Assembly (NCBI GenBank): GCA_943735955.1
Contig: OX030958.1
Coordinates: 10,715,626-10,779,625, forward strand
DNA from: Piscicola geometra
Lineage: Eukaryota; Annelida; Clitellata; Hirudinida; Piscicolidae
Direction: 5' to 3'
DNA length: 64,000 bases
A model generated the notes under the pieces. It searched no databases and was not told the DNA's origin. It worked only from the letters and a program-made list of their open reading frames with translations. The position numbers were made by a program, and so were the translations under genes. This document shows positions 13,286 through 28,800 of this stretch, one piece after another (the first letter of the stretch is position 1; every line of letters begins with the position of its first letter).

Positions 13286-14054
13286 AATGAAACAATAATT
13301 TTTTTGTTGAAATTACTGAAAAATGAAAATTAATTTCAAGTTTAGATTATTTTATTGTGTAATTGCCGTTTTGATAAATACTTTGGTAATTTTTTTAGGA
13401 TTAACAGATTTTTTTCATTAAAAGCACTTTGATTAGTTTAATTTTTCCAAAGGAAGATGAGATGGCTTAGAAGTTCTTCATAAATTTTTATTACTTTTAA
13501 AAATAATTTTTGACAATAATTAAGTGAAAATTCCTGGGCTTCAAAGAATACCCGTTGAATAACTATCATAATGATATTTCATTTTTATAGAATATTTATT
13601 TAAAAAAATGAAAACTGAAAATAAGTAACCCGTTTTAACAATAATTCATAACGCATCACTAAGCTTTTAAAAAAGATTAGCTCGAATTTTTCTAACACAA
13701 CTATCTATGGTATTGTGCCTATCGTTAAAACAATAAGCCAAGTTAAGCCTGTAGAAAATCTGCATTGTAGATTCGGGCTCACGAAAAAATCAATCCGACT
13801 ATTCTTGCAAGAAGCTGAAATATTTTTAGAATATTCACAAACGAATCCTTGACTCGAATTTTAAATCAGTTGTGGCCATCTTGCAGGGTTCAAATTGGCG
13901 AATATGTTGCTGAAACATCAACGGAAAAGAGAGAAACTTATCAATTTGGTTGAAATCTTCAGTATTCATGAATAAATCGGAAAACACATATTAGTTGGAT
14001 CAAGCAGATTTCAGTCCTTCACTTCTCAAATCTCACGATCAGTCAAACCACTTC
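13286..14054. other. Intergenic, nothing assigned
   Basis: AT-rich DNA between the candidate MITE and the stop codon of the F5/8-domain gene. It may contain that gene's 3'UTR: a minus-strand AATAAA lies near 13480. It may also hold the unlocated first exon of FHOD. No coding exon could be supported. Confidence 0.5.
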
Positions 14055-17000
14055 TCATTCGTAAGTTATTCTCACTTCCGCCAGGGGCAGTCGTTCTGGA
14101 TCAAACTCAACAGAGCTGAGTCTTCTGATGATGACGTACCGGCCATACAGTGGTCTAACGCAGGTGAGATTGATGTCTTGGCCTGGGGAAGTAGTCTCTT
14201 GATGGAAGGAACACTGCAGAAAGCCGTCGAAACTCTCAGAAATGCTCGTGTTGGACACGTCGACGCTGATGCCTCTCAGGTACTCGGAAGCTGCCGGGGT
14301 TGTTTGATGGGAAAGTTTATGAGCGTAAAACACGTTTCATGTTTTTAGTCATCTTAACATACAATAAAATATGGTGATATGAATTTTAAAACACGTTACT
14401 CCAAAGAATATAAAAACATGAATACAACATCACACAAAATTACTCCATTTTGCGGGACTGGTGGTGATGGAGAGGCGACTGATTGCGTACTTGTCTCCCA
14501 GATCAGCTTGCCACCACGCCACCCTGCCCTTGTGCTCGGCACTCTGACTAGTGTCCGCCATGGACCACGTGGAAGGGTCTTTGTCCAGTGCCAGAGAAGC
14601 CGTTTGATTGTTCCATGTGCCGCTCTGTGTAGCTGTTATCGCTTTTTTCTCTGGCGCTGTTTTGTGTGGGTGGTACAAACGTTTGTTGAGATGGTTAAGC
14701 TACCATTTCAGTAAAAAAATTAAAGTTAAATTTATTTTTTAAAGAAAAAAAGTGTAATTAAAATAAATATAATAAGTAGGATTTTTTTGAATTTTTATAT
14801 ATTTTATTATACATTTTTTAGCAAATTACCTTGGTTCCTATCGATACCATTGCTGATGGTAGTCAATGTTCCCTGATCTGAATGAAATTAAAAATAATTA
14901 GATTTATAAATCATGAATAAGCATGTTATTGGGAATAATCTATATTTAAAATACGTTACTCAAATACCATACACGCATGTAAATAAAAACAAAGAAAATT
15001 TAGAACGGGAATATCGATAAATCGTTAAGAAATTAAGACTCCACTGAAAGAATGGACACAGTCAATTTTTTTCAAATAGGAGTTATATAATTAATTTTAT
15101 TCTTCATAAACTTTTCTTTATTGTAGCAAGGTTTCATTGAGGAGATCAGTTTATGTGCGATCTAATTCACACAAAAATGTATATATTTTTTTCTTTGGTA
15201 GGCGCCATTATGGCTGTCTTTCAAAATTTTCTTAGTTTTATTTAGTTTTATCAAGCTTTTTTCCATAATAATTTTTAGAATTCTAAAATTATCTTCGCTT
15301 GCGCTTAAATCTTCGACTCAATCTGAATATAAATGGATCTTTTGTAGACGCTTTTAAAGTCAGTGTGAACCTTCCATTCTTTATATTTCTGACTTCACCT
15401 TCTACGAAAAATGGTTCAAAAGTTTTGGTTTGAGGATAGAATTCCTCAAGAGGATGCTGTGGAGGCCAACTATTTGATACATTTCACCAACTTACTGATA
15501 CATTTTCAATTCCTCCATAATCTATCATTTTATTGCTATCCAATATTATTTCTATTGTTTTATGAATAGCTATAAATATTTCCACTAAATAAATCTAATT
15601 TCATGGGCTTCTAAAATATTTATTTATTCATTAAAATTTTTTCACGGTTGTCTATTTAAAAAAATATTATTATACCTCCATTATAATATTATTATATGTG
15701 ACTGTGCCCGTTCTTCCAGCGGAGCCTTGAAATCTAACCGGTCTTCTCGAGTATTTTCACTTCGGCGATCGCCAGCGCGTCTGGTCGGAACCTCGCCTCT
15801 CTCTTTCGTTGGATGGTGACAAACCTGCCTACCAGAGGCGCACTGAAGCACCGGAAATCGAATCGGTGGCCTGGAGTGAACTCTTCGTCGGAACTGAAGT
15901 CGTAGCAGAGGTTGGCTTCCCCAGTGGCGATGCTCTTCGTGTTGCCAACCCAGATCTGCAAGTCGTTGATGTACCTGGAGTCTGCGAGGAAGAAATTTAT
16001 TGGTCTTATGGCTTTGCTTTGAAGATTGAGGTATTAATGCATCAATTTAAAATTACTTTTGAAAGTATATGTGGCTGGCTTTTAGAGATAATTTCTCACA
16101 GTTCTGCTTTTCATCATTTGTGGGAATTTTTGGCAGAACTTTCGCGTGAAGCTTATTTATTCTTCCCAGAAAAGTAACAGATGGCCTTGATTTAAAGGAT
16201 TATACACGCTTTATGATATTGCATTATCTCGCGAATTACTCGGATCGATTTTCTTGATATTCTAGCTCTAAGGGATCAGCTTTTCGATACATAACTCACA
16301 CTGAGTAATCGTTACAGTAATCTTCTGAGAAAATAATTTTTTATTCATTTGACTTCTTAATTTATATAGGATTTTGAAAATTTTATTTAAAGAAAAAAGG
16401 AAAAGAGTATGTGAAAGTTATTTTTTTAAATAATTTAAATAATATCCATATTTTGTCGATTTCAAGCGTCGCTACATTCTTATACTCTACAGACGAAGAC
16501 TTACTGTATGCGTCGAGACTGGAGAAGACACTGAGGCCGGTAACTTCTCGGATCCTGCCCATGTCCAGCCTCCACCAGCCTGGACCCCCAGAGAGCGTTT
16601 GGTCGCACGTGACGCAGGCGACGGAGTAGGTGCTGGGACTGCCGTCGATGGCGAGGTTTGAGTGGTGGTTGCTCCAGGTGCCGCACTGTTCTGAGGTGAA
16701 TGTGTCCCCTGCTACGTAGGCCTCTGTGGGGTGTTGTGTTATTGTGGTGTTGTGTTATTGTGGTGTTGTGTTATTGTGGTGTTGTGTTATTGTGGTGTTG
16801 TGTTATTGTGGTGTTGTGTTATTGTAGTGTTGTGTTATTGTGGTGTTGTGTTATTGTGGTGTTGTGTTATTGTGGTGTTGTGTTAGTGTGGTGTTGTGTT
16901 GTTTTACTATGTTGTTTTTTATAATTGTGGGGTGGGGCTGTGTTATGGTAGTGGTAGAGAAAAATGGCTGTATGAAATATAAATCAAAGATTTATCATAT

Positions 17001-18018
17001 AGATGCCTCACCTGGCATCAAGTATGCAGATGGATTCGTCGATTGATCTAGCATTGAAGAAAACAAATAAAAATGATTTTATAAACCAATTTTACAAATG
17101 AAAACTTAATAAAAAGTTATAAATCATCAATCTTGAAAATAAAATTTAATTTCTTCACTCATAAATCCAAATGAAGCAACCTTTCACCAACCAACCTTGA
17201 GAGTCGATCTTCAGGGCAAAGACTTTCATCTCGGTCACAGGCGTGCCTGCAAGCGCCTTGATGATGACGTAGCGTGCGTGTTTGGGTTGATCGACACATG
17301 TGAGGTTGTGTGTTCTGCCAAGAGCCAGCGTTTCAACGGCGTAAAGACACACTTTTTCTTCCCCTTCTGGCGATAGCACCGTCAGTGTGATGTTGTTGGA
17401 AGCAACCGATTCTGGGGGAGTGTGGCCGTCCAACTTTTAATACTTGATTTAAATTTTTTTTAAACTTTTTAATCGTATGGATTTTTCAAAGAAAAAACAA
17501 GTGATTAATTTTCTAATTAAAATTTTTATAAAAAGCCAATTTATAAACACACTTCAAAGAAACCTTTAGAGTCGTTGCCCCACAGAATGTGTATCTGAGA
17601 GACCCTATGTTTCGTCTGCATATCTAGCTTCCACCAAGTCAGTCCCGCAGGCAGACGAATTGACCACACCACTTCGTCCTTCTCGCCATCCGCCTTGCTT
17701 ACACTCACCTGATCTTCGCTGCAAGAAACTGTCGGAGTTCGTTCAAGTTTGCATTTGCTTTAGGGATTCATCTGTATTCCATCAAGCGTGGCAAGCCTCG
17801 AAACAATTTTATGGAAAAAAGCTTTTTAGAAAACTATTTAGTGTTTTAAAATTTATTTTTTAAAGTAGTTTATTATTATTATCTAGCAATACATGCTTCG
17901 CTGAAAAACAGAATAAATGTGGTACAAGAATCATTTAAGTAAAAGCAGAATTTGAACTGTTCAAATCATTACGTTTTATTTCTGCCAAGAGCAACAGAAC
18001 GACGATTTTCAAGATCAT
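14055..18018 (-). CDS. Secreted protein with three F5/8-type C (fucolectin-like) domains; in-frame stop in domain 1
   Basis: Nine exons in transcript order: 17973-18018, 17564-17821, 17196-17411, 17012-17047, 16505-16723, 15739-15981, 14830-14877, 14444-14656, 14055-14290. Exon 1 encodes a signal peptide (MILKIVVLLLLAEIK). Three domains follow, each split over two exons and joined by linker exons of 36 and 48 nt. Each has the family core: WWKLDM, WWRLDMG and WWQADLG in the first halves, then HARYVIIK, VGRFVTIQRK and YGRYVIIRR in the second halves, with LAIAEVKI/LPLAEVRI at the ends of domains 2 and 3. This is the discoidin fold of the eel-fucolectin/tachylectin-4/pentraxin class, which binds sugars outside cells. 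The RxD fucose-binding motif is not evident in any domain, so sugar specificity is open. All introns are phase 1. A TAA at 17760-17762 interrupts domain 1 in frame while everything else stays open, so the locus is a recent pseudogene, a null allele, a sequence error, or uses other splicing. Total about 504 codons. Confidence 0.8.
16724..16905. repeat. 16-bp minisatellite
   Basis: About ten tandem copies of a 16-bp unit (plus strand GTGTTGTGTTATTGTG), with a variant TAGTG copy and decay towards the right end. It abuts the splice acceptor of the domain-2 exon of the F5/8-domain gene. On the sense strand it reads as a G-free CA-rich tract ending in the acceptor CACCCCACAG. It gives spurious Cys/Val-rich ORFs on the plus strand. 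Confidence 0.9.
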
Positions 18019-18086
18019 GATGTCTTTACCAAAAATATTCTACCGGTAAATTTAACAAAAACCTCCGTTTACAACCAAGCATCGAC

Positions 18087-18094
18087 AATATATA
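18087..18094 (-). promoter_or_regulatory. Candidate TATA box of the F5/8-domain gene
   Basis: On the minus strand a TTATATATTG motif lies about 70 bases upstream of the start codon at 18018, which would put initiation near 18060 and give a short 5'UTR. This is position and motif evidence only; the sequence is AT-rich, so chance matches are common. Confidence 0.4.
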
Positions 18095-18099
18095 ACATA

Positions 18100-19130
18100 T
18101 CGACCTGGGCAAACGCTACATTCTGTTGTTAAAACGTTTGTTTTAACGTGACTAACACCCTTATTTAACTTTTATTAAAAGTTTGACTACCTTTATTTCT
18201 TTCAACTTCCGTAAAAAAAGAAAAATGTTTATAAATCGGAGTTTTAAAGACCTTTATTTAAAATATGATTGATTATTTATTGTTATGTTCTAGAGAGATT
18301 GAGATGGACTGATTGATGGATCTTTTATCAGATGAAATTGACATGATGTTTGGAAAATGGAATGCGTGTAGTGTTCAGTCTCAATGTGTACATTGAATTG
18401 TAAATGAACAATAGAAGACTCCTCGTGCGAACAGACGAGCAATTCATCAAACAGGTATACGCCGGTCGACTTTGGGCCACTTCGGATCGATGTAGAGTCG
18501 TGATCAAAGCTTTTCCCACTCATAGCGTGATGAGTTATTTGCATTATAATGTTCTACAAGTAATTATACGTTTGCCTGGTGATTTGCATGTGAACCGTAA
18601 TTAGTTATAATCCAGGAAAGGAAAGTGTAGGGGGTGCTTAAATTAACTTAACTTATTTTTCCCTTGGTATAAAAATATGTATCTTGTAACATTTTAATAA
18701 CAATAAATCTAGTAGTTGATAACCTTCAAAAACATTAATTATGAAAAAAGTATTTTTAAAATGCCCTATTAGCTTACAATTTATATGATAAATAGGTTAT
18801 TGTTTCCATCAGGAGTGGTTCTAGTTTATTCCATAAATTCAAAAAATAAATATTCATGTATTTTTTTTCATCATATTATTCTACTTTCCGTAAAACATTT
18901 TTCTATATTGGATGACATTGAATTTAGTGGCTCTACAGTAATTAAGTTTTTAGAGCGACCTCTAGGAATCACAGTTAAGATACTTGTTTCAGATCAGCTG
19001 ATATTTCATTATAAGACTTTTTACTCTAAAATCATTTGTAAAAAATTTTATCTTCAAAAATAAAATTAATTCAAAATTATTTTTAATTATTTGTAAAAAA
19101 CTGCGCATTTTAAACTTTGTCCTTCAACCT
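18100..19130. other. Intergenic between F5/8-domain gene and enolase
   Basis: Mostly AT-rich. A less AT-rich patch at 18295-18600 has overlapping ORFs of 84 codons (minus, 18290-18544) and 66 codons (plus, 18404-18604) with no recognisable similarity. An AT-rich 92-codon ORF at 18785-19063 looks like chance. The two genes on either side are divergently transcribed, so this stretch probably includes both upstream regions. Confidence 0.5.
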
Positions 19131-19140
19131 TCTCTTGCCA

Positions 19141-19220
19141 TATATATCTCTGGAGCTTCATTTTGGACTTCTAGGTCTTCAGCAGTTTATCATATTTTAA
19201 ACTTCCAACAAGACTTTCAG
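19141..19220 (+). promoter_or_regulatory. Enolase TATA box and probable non-coding first exon
   Basis: TATATAT at 19141-19147 is followed at TATA-typical distance by a likely start region near 19170. A probable 5'UTR exon ends at 19220 in TTTCAG with a strong donor GTGAGA. It would join the acceptor TAATCTAG at 19533-19534, ten bases before the enolase ATG at 19544. The arrangement (5'UTR intron just before the start codon) is inferred from the splice-site signals. Confidence 0.55.
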
Positions 19221-19543
19221 GTGAGACTTTTAAATGAATTTAATTGTGCTTTAAATAAAGTACATTAATGAAGATTTTTTATTTTTAGTATAAGCAAGAA
19301 CGAACTTATGACCTCAGTCTGACCTGTGAATTAAATTAATGTTTTTTAACTTTTCTATTTCAGAAACTCAGTGTTTTAACTATAAATTTAGAATCGTACT
19401 TTTTGTATATAGTTATACCATGGATTATCCACGGGCACATTACTTTTCTTTCCATATATATTATATTGTTAACAACTTATATTTTTGAATAAAAATATGT
19501 ATTAAAATTGTATTTTAAAAATTCTTTAATCTAGGCTTCTAAA

Positions 19544-23429
<3,886 letters not shown>

Positions 23430-23787
23430 GTGATGGATGGAGGGAAGGATGGCTTCATGGCTTCATGGGAGTCTTTGAGATGGCGATGATGCTGCAGTGG
23501 TGTTTGTTTCATGATTATGTTTGGGTGTTTTATTTTTCTATGTGGCTTTTTATGTTTCTTTGTGTGGATTAATTGTGAATTATGTTTTTGAGAAGGAGTT
23601 TAGATGAATCGAAAGTTTTGATTTACAATTTATTTCATGCTTCGATTTATTTTGGAATCTTCAAGGCTAAACCGTGCCCAATTAGTATTCATTAAAGTAC
23701 TAATTATTTCACGTACTGATTAAAATATATTAAAATTGAATTTGAATATAAAAATATATTGCGGATGCCTGAATGAATAAGTTTTTA

Positions 23788-23793
23788 AATAAA
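23788..23793 (+). terminator. Enolase poly(A) signal
   Basis: AATAAA about 360 bases after the enolase stop codon, in AT-rich sequence. A reasonable 3' end; another variant (GAATAA) lies about 15 bases upstream. Confidence 0.5.
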
Positions 23794-24025
23794 AAAATAC
23801 TCTAGAAAGATCTAGAGGCTCAAAATTAAAATTCTGCGTTCTAAGGTTGCTTTCGATCGAAAAGTTGAAATTTGTCACAACGGAAATTTTCTCTTCAAAC
23901 TTAAAAAAAGTGTTGAAGCCTTAGATTTTATTTAACAATTTATTAATGCATGAAAACTTAACATAAAAGTCGTTGAGTGCAACAGAAAAGCTGCAAACTC
24001 TAAGGCAAATCTCCTCTTGGGATTG

Positions 24026-24424
24026 CTAGTGTCTTCTGATCGCTGTCTCGGAATTGTCAGTGTGGGACGTGAGACCTCCAAGCAGTACAATGCAGATGAC
24101 TGACGTTGCGTAAGCTAACATGTGTTTTATACTCATACTTAGCACGTCTTTCTTATAGAAGACCCCTTTGAGAAGAGCAATTATGAGATCGGCTTGTTCG
24201 CCTATGGTTTGTTCTGAATGCGAGAGATACAACAGAATAGAATGCATGTGATCAGTGTGAGTAAAACGCGTGTATAGAAGAGGCACTAAAATGAAGTAAT
24301 AAAAATGCTTGCTCGGAAGTATGAGCAAATTTGTATAGAAGATATAAAAATATAAGATTATTTGCCAAGACTGAAGACTTGTGAGATAATTTAAGGTGGT
24401 TTCAACGCTCTTTGCACGATTCAC
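24026..24424 (-). CDS. Unidentified ORF with one membrane-like helix (possible terminal exon)
   Basis: Open for 132 codons without an ATG at its upstream end; the first internal ATG would leave 73 codons. The C-terminal part has a hydrophobic stretch (MLAYATSVICIVLLGG) followed by a short polar tail. An AATAAA on the same strand near 23930 lies about 95 bases past the stop, which fits a 3'-terminal exon convergent with enolase. Possible acceptors include CTCGCATTCAG inside the ORF. No family is recognised, and a chance ORF remains possible. Confidence 0.3.
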   Translation of the reverse strand: MNRAKSVETTLNYLTSLQSWQIILYFYIFYTNLLILPSKHFYYFILVPLLYTRFTHTDHMHSILLYLSHSEQTIGEQADLIIALLKGVFYKKDVLSMSIKHMLAYATSVICIVLLGGLTSHTDNSETAIRRH

Positions 24425-24476
24425 AGAAGAATGTCAAGTTGTCATTAGCAAAAAAGTTAATCTTTTGAGCGTTAAA

Positions 24477-25329
24477 ATGTTCCTAAAACTGTTACTACAT
24501 TTGAATATTTGCATTATTGCTGGTTTGTAGTTATAAAATTATATTTTTAAAGCTCATTTCGTATTTGAAAGAGAAGATTGAAATTGAGAATGAAAGATTC
24601 AGTTTAAAGCTTAAAAAATTATCTAATCGGCAAATTAAGACAATAGAATAACCTTGAATTCATTAGCGTGTATATTATATAATAAACTCATATTTTATTG
24701 ATTAAAAATATTTTTATTTATAAAAGAAAAACGCCATAATTGCTTCAAATAGACAAACACCTTACGTTTCAAAACACGTTGCAATCCCCTCAGGGGCCTT
24801 GGTGGTCAGATTGTGTTCGCTAGTTGAGTGTCAAGATGACGAAGCGAAAAACTTTCTGACTTTTTACGGAGTCAAATTCGAGAGCACCGCAAAATTTGAA
24901 GGCATTCGTTCCAGAACGCTGGAAGGAGTGTTGTGGATGGCAGCGCAGTCGGACTGTGACATAATCGTAACTGGTGAGGCTCTGAGCAACAGTTTAAGAA
25001 ACATTACAAATTAACTTCATATCTCACAAAGTTACAGAAGATGGTTGATAAAAAACTGAATAATTCATTGATTGATTTTAATTCTTTTAAAGACAAAATG
25101 GTTAAACCACACTACCACAGGAGCCACCGAGCAGCCCGAGACGCAAGGCGCCAAGGACTACTCCAACGGATACAAAGTCAACATCGCCAGCAACGACTGT
25201 CTGGACGACTACATCACCAAGACGTTCACCAAACTCGAGCCTGATGGCGTTGTCACCTACCCACGCTACAGATGCCTCAATGAATACATTTACTACAAAG
25301 TCAAGAGCGACTGGGTGATCGTATCGTAG
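24477..25329 (+). CDS. Small secreted protein, possible degenerate peptidase M15-like fold
   Basis: Three exons, 24477-24522, 24794-24973 and 25121-25329, join in phase 1/phase 1 into about 144 codons. Exon 1 encodes a signal peptide (MFLKLLLHLNICIIAG), so the product is probably exported. The mature part has four Cys (LCSLVEC, SDCDIIVTG, NDC, YRC) and the order LEGVLWMAAQSDCDIIVTG, SNGYKVNIASNDCLDDYITK, SDWVIVS. I read this as resembling a D-Ala-D-Ala-peptidase-like (M15-type) layout, in which a TGGTE..H segment, a GxxxD segment and a C-terminal HWHV segment supply zinc ligands. Here the ligand positions appear replaced (TEQPETQG, GYKVN, DWVIV), so it would be non-catalytic. That resemblance is from memory and uncertain. 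Gene structure is well supported; function is unknown. Confidence 0.7.
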
Positions 25330-25533
25330 TTTCAGTGAAAATGTTCTCAAGAAGCAAATTTATTTCATAATGATATTTTCACGATTTGTTTTTCATTGAG
25401 TTTTCAAACGTATTTTTGAAATACTTTCTTATTATTTTTATTATTATTCTCTAAATAGTTTTATAATTACATAGATTGCCTAAATACATATTCGTTCAAC
25501 CTTGACTAGCTTTTTATGGACTCAAAATACATC

Positions 25534-25539
25534 AATAAA
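25534..25539 (+). terminator. Poly(A) signal of the small secreted protein gene
   Basis: AATAAA about 205 bases after the stop codon at 25329. Confidence 0.5.
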
Positions 25540-25612
25540 TAACATTTTATTTGCACTTTTTGACCTCTACTAACAGAATTTCACCAATCATTATTATTTA
25601 AATAATTAAAAA

Positions 25613-25618
25613 TTTATT
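25613..25618 (-). terminator. Poly(A) signal of the WSC/EGF gene
   Basis: TTTATT on the plus strand, hence AATAAA on the minus strand, about 220 bases past the stop at 25835. The convergent gene pair therefore ends within a shared interval of about 500 bases. Confidence 0.45.
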
Positions 25619-25834
25619 GAAAAATAACTTTAAACATTTTATGGCTTTTATACGAATAAAAACATTTAAGATTACTTGAAAAAAAGTTGTACAAACTCAA
25701 TGAATAAACTTGCTTTTAAAATGGGAACCTGAATGACATATATTCGAAAAATATTTATAATTACAATTATTATTGTTTTTTATAGCCTGAAAACAAGCTT
25801 TTAAATAGACAAAGTAATTCGTAAAAAAGATCGT

Positions 25835-28800
25835 TTAGTCGTCATCGTCATCGTCGTTTGAAGGGGGGGAAGGAGTGGGAGGAGTGAATGAGGACAGGAA
25901 CAAACTGAGGGTGGTGATGGTGATACGTAGGCATCGAAACAGACCTTTTTAAGAGCACCGGGAAAGTCCAATGCTAAATCTTTTGAACGCATTCAATCAG
26001 GTCGGTCATCACTGAAATAATGCTGGAAAGCTCACTTGATGATGAGGAAGATGGTGGGAACGACAAAAAGGATCGTCGAGCCATAGAAAGCCATTTTGTA
26101 GTAGTAGACACACGTTTGATACATGTTAGGCTTTTCGTTTAACTCTTAAAAAAGTATTCACTAAATTAATTAATTAAAAGTCTAGAATAAATTTAATTCA
26201 TTAATGCACTAAAATACAATAAATAAATAAACATTTCAAAAGAAAAACCGATTTGTGCATAAAATAATTTTATAAAACATTTCTTTATAACTCATTTACA
26301 GCATTTCAAACCTTCAAAAGCAGCCAACCCTCGAGCCTTCTAACCCCTTTCACAGGCGTCCCCTTCGAAGCCTGCAATGCACGTCGGATACAGACACTTC
26401 CCGGTGCCGAAGGAGCAGGGCTGCTTGCCCCCACAGTAGCACGACTTGGCGCAGTATTCGTCGTACTTGCCGATGACGCAAGCTGTGTGAGTTTGAACGA
26501 GGAATGAACGATTTTGTCGCCGAAGCTAATCAAGTTTTAAAGTTTGCGAGTTTGTAGCCAAGTTTCATAGATTTACTGTTTCCATGCATGCATGTGTGTG
26601 TAGACTGAATATAAAATCTTGTAAAATTTTAAAGGATTATTTATGAATAGGTCAAGTTAAATTAAAGAATGCAAAGTTAAAAAGCCTATCGAACGTTTAA
26701 TTACTTGTGTAAATGGAGAAGGCATGAGATCCCCCACACTGCAACCCGTCGGCACACTTCGTCGAGCAGAGACTGGTCGGAAGCATGCCAAAGGCTCCGT
26801 AGTTTTCGCCGCAAAAACATTCAATCTTCGATTTCTATTGGGAGAGAACTTCAAAAATTATAATTTTTAATTCAATATAATTAAAACTATTAATTATAAA
26901 ATATAATTTCTTGATAGACATTTACCCAAGGGCGCCTAATAACTTAATTCTTAAACCAAAAATAGTTATTTTATTAAACATTTGTTTTTTTACGTTAGGT
27001 TGCAGGCCAGCAAAGGTGTAACCCTTACGCTTGCACTCTGTCACACAATCTTGCACGCTGTCGACTGCAAAAAGGGAAAAGTGAGCCAGAATTTTTCTAC
27101 AAAAATTAGTTATGGTAGGTTTTTAAATATTAAAATCAGATAATAAATACAAATTTCCATTCCCATCTTTTATTACAATTTATTTACATAAATAAAAAAT
27201 AATTATCATTTTTTAAAGTAGTTTAAAACACAAAGTAACCATTGACCGGGACTCGCATATCGAGGGAATGTTCTTCATGAACCAGTGCATTTCCATCTCT
27301 GGCACAACCGATGTAACTCTTTCCGTTGCTGCCCGCTGAGGCGTCTGCAAAGAAAATGTTTCTTTCTTAAAAACTATCTTGAAAAGATCATTTAAAAAAT
27401 AATTATGATATTTTATTGTTTGAACACAATGTGCTGTACTAGCCAGAGATATAAAAACATTTAATCTTTTGTATTTTCCGTGGGATTGTAAATCTAAAAG
27501 TGTCCGGCACAGTTAAAATTAATTAAAAAATTTTAAAATGTTTTTTGAGCTTAGTAGCGTTATTTCACCATAGTCGCAGTGTCTTCCACCCCAAGGCTTT
27601 GGGCAAATGCAGGAGTAGTCGCTGTTTTCAGTCTCTTCTTCCGATAGTTTGCATTCACCGCCGTTCTCACACGGAGAACTTAGGCATGGATTTTCTAAAA
27701 TGATTATTCAGTTTTATTGATCAATGTCGAAAAAATAATTGTACATTTTAAAAATAAAAACTCTATGAATAAAACTAAAAGAGGGAAAATTAAGCAAAAT
27801 AATCTAATATGAATAATCTTCTTTTAAATTCAAAAAATTCAAAAAAACAAGTTCAAGTTTCTACTCGTTTGGCATGTTTTTCCAATCCACTGGGCAGTGT
27901 TACATCGACACTCGAAGTCTGGGTAGTCATTGATGCACGTGCCTCCGTTCAGACACTGAGGCTCGTCACACCTGTATACTGCATGCAAATGTTAAACTAC
28001 ATCAATCAATGCCTTTGATTGTGAATGAAAACTATCAATTTGTTTTAGTTTTCTAAATTAAGTAAGCCAGATGATAAAATCATTCTAAATGTTATAAAAA
28101 AACATAATTTACTCATAATTTAATGAAGAAAAAGCGTTATAAATTTGAATTTTATTTAAATTTAAATTGATTTAAGTGTTATTCAATTCACCTTTGTTGC
28201 ACTTGCTGCCGAAGAAGCCTTTTTTGCATTCTGGGTAAATGCAAGCACCAGAGATTTGATCACAGCCAGAGGTCAAACAATGACACTTGTGGTCGCAGTA
28301 CCGCCCATAAAAGCCATCCCGACAGTAAATACCTGACATTTTGAAAAAGTAGATGGCTAAAAATGTGGAAAACATTTAAAAGCATATAAAACCTTTATTT
28401 TTTCGAAATCATTGATAAAATGTAACGATTTTATTTGTATTGGTTATTTAAATTAGTTTAAAATAGTTTAAAATTTGGCTCACCCTCAATTTTTCCCATT
28501 ATTTCCCGCCAAGGACCCACTTGAGTTATTGGTTTACGGTCTGGTGAATTATTTTTCGAGAATATTTCAATTTTATCAAATCTAGAAACATTCAAAAAAG
28601 CATATAAACTTCTCATACTTTTAACGACCCACACATGATCGAATTATTTAGTTACCGACAAAGGCAAACACTTTTTTGCGTTTCGTTTTTCAGGCTTTTA
28701 CAGATCGAGTGGATAAACGCAGCGCTCTTAATTTTATGTTTCCGCAATTGAGGTTAAAATCAAATTTTTTCGATGAAATTTTCACGAAACATAATTTACG

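Noticed and set aside
16700..16924. Cys/Val-rich plus-strand ORF
   Set aside because: Translation of the 16-bp minisatellite next to a minus-strand exon.
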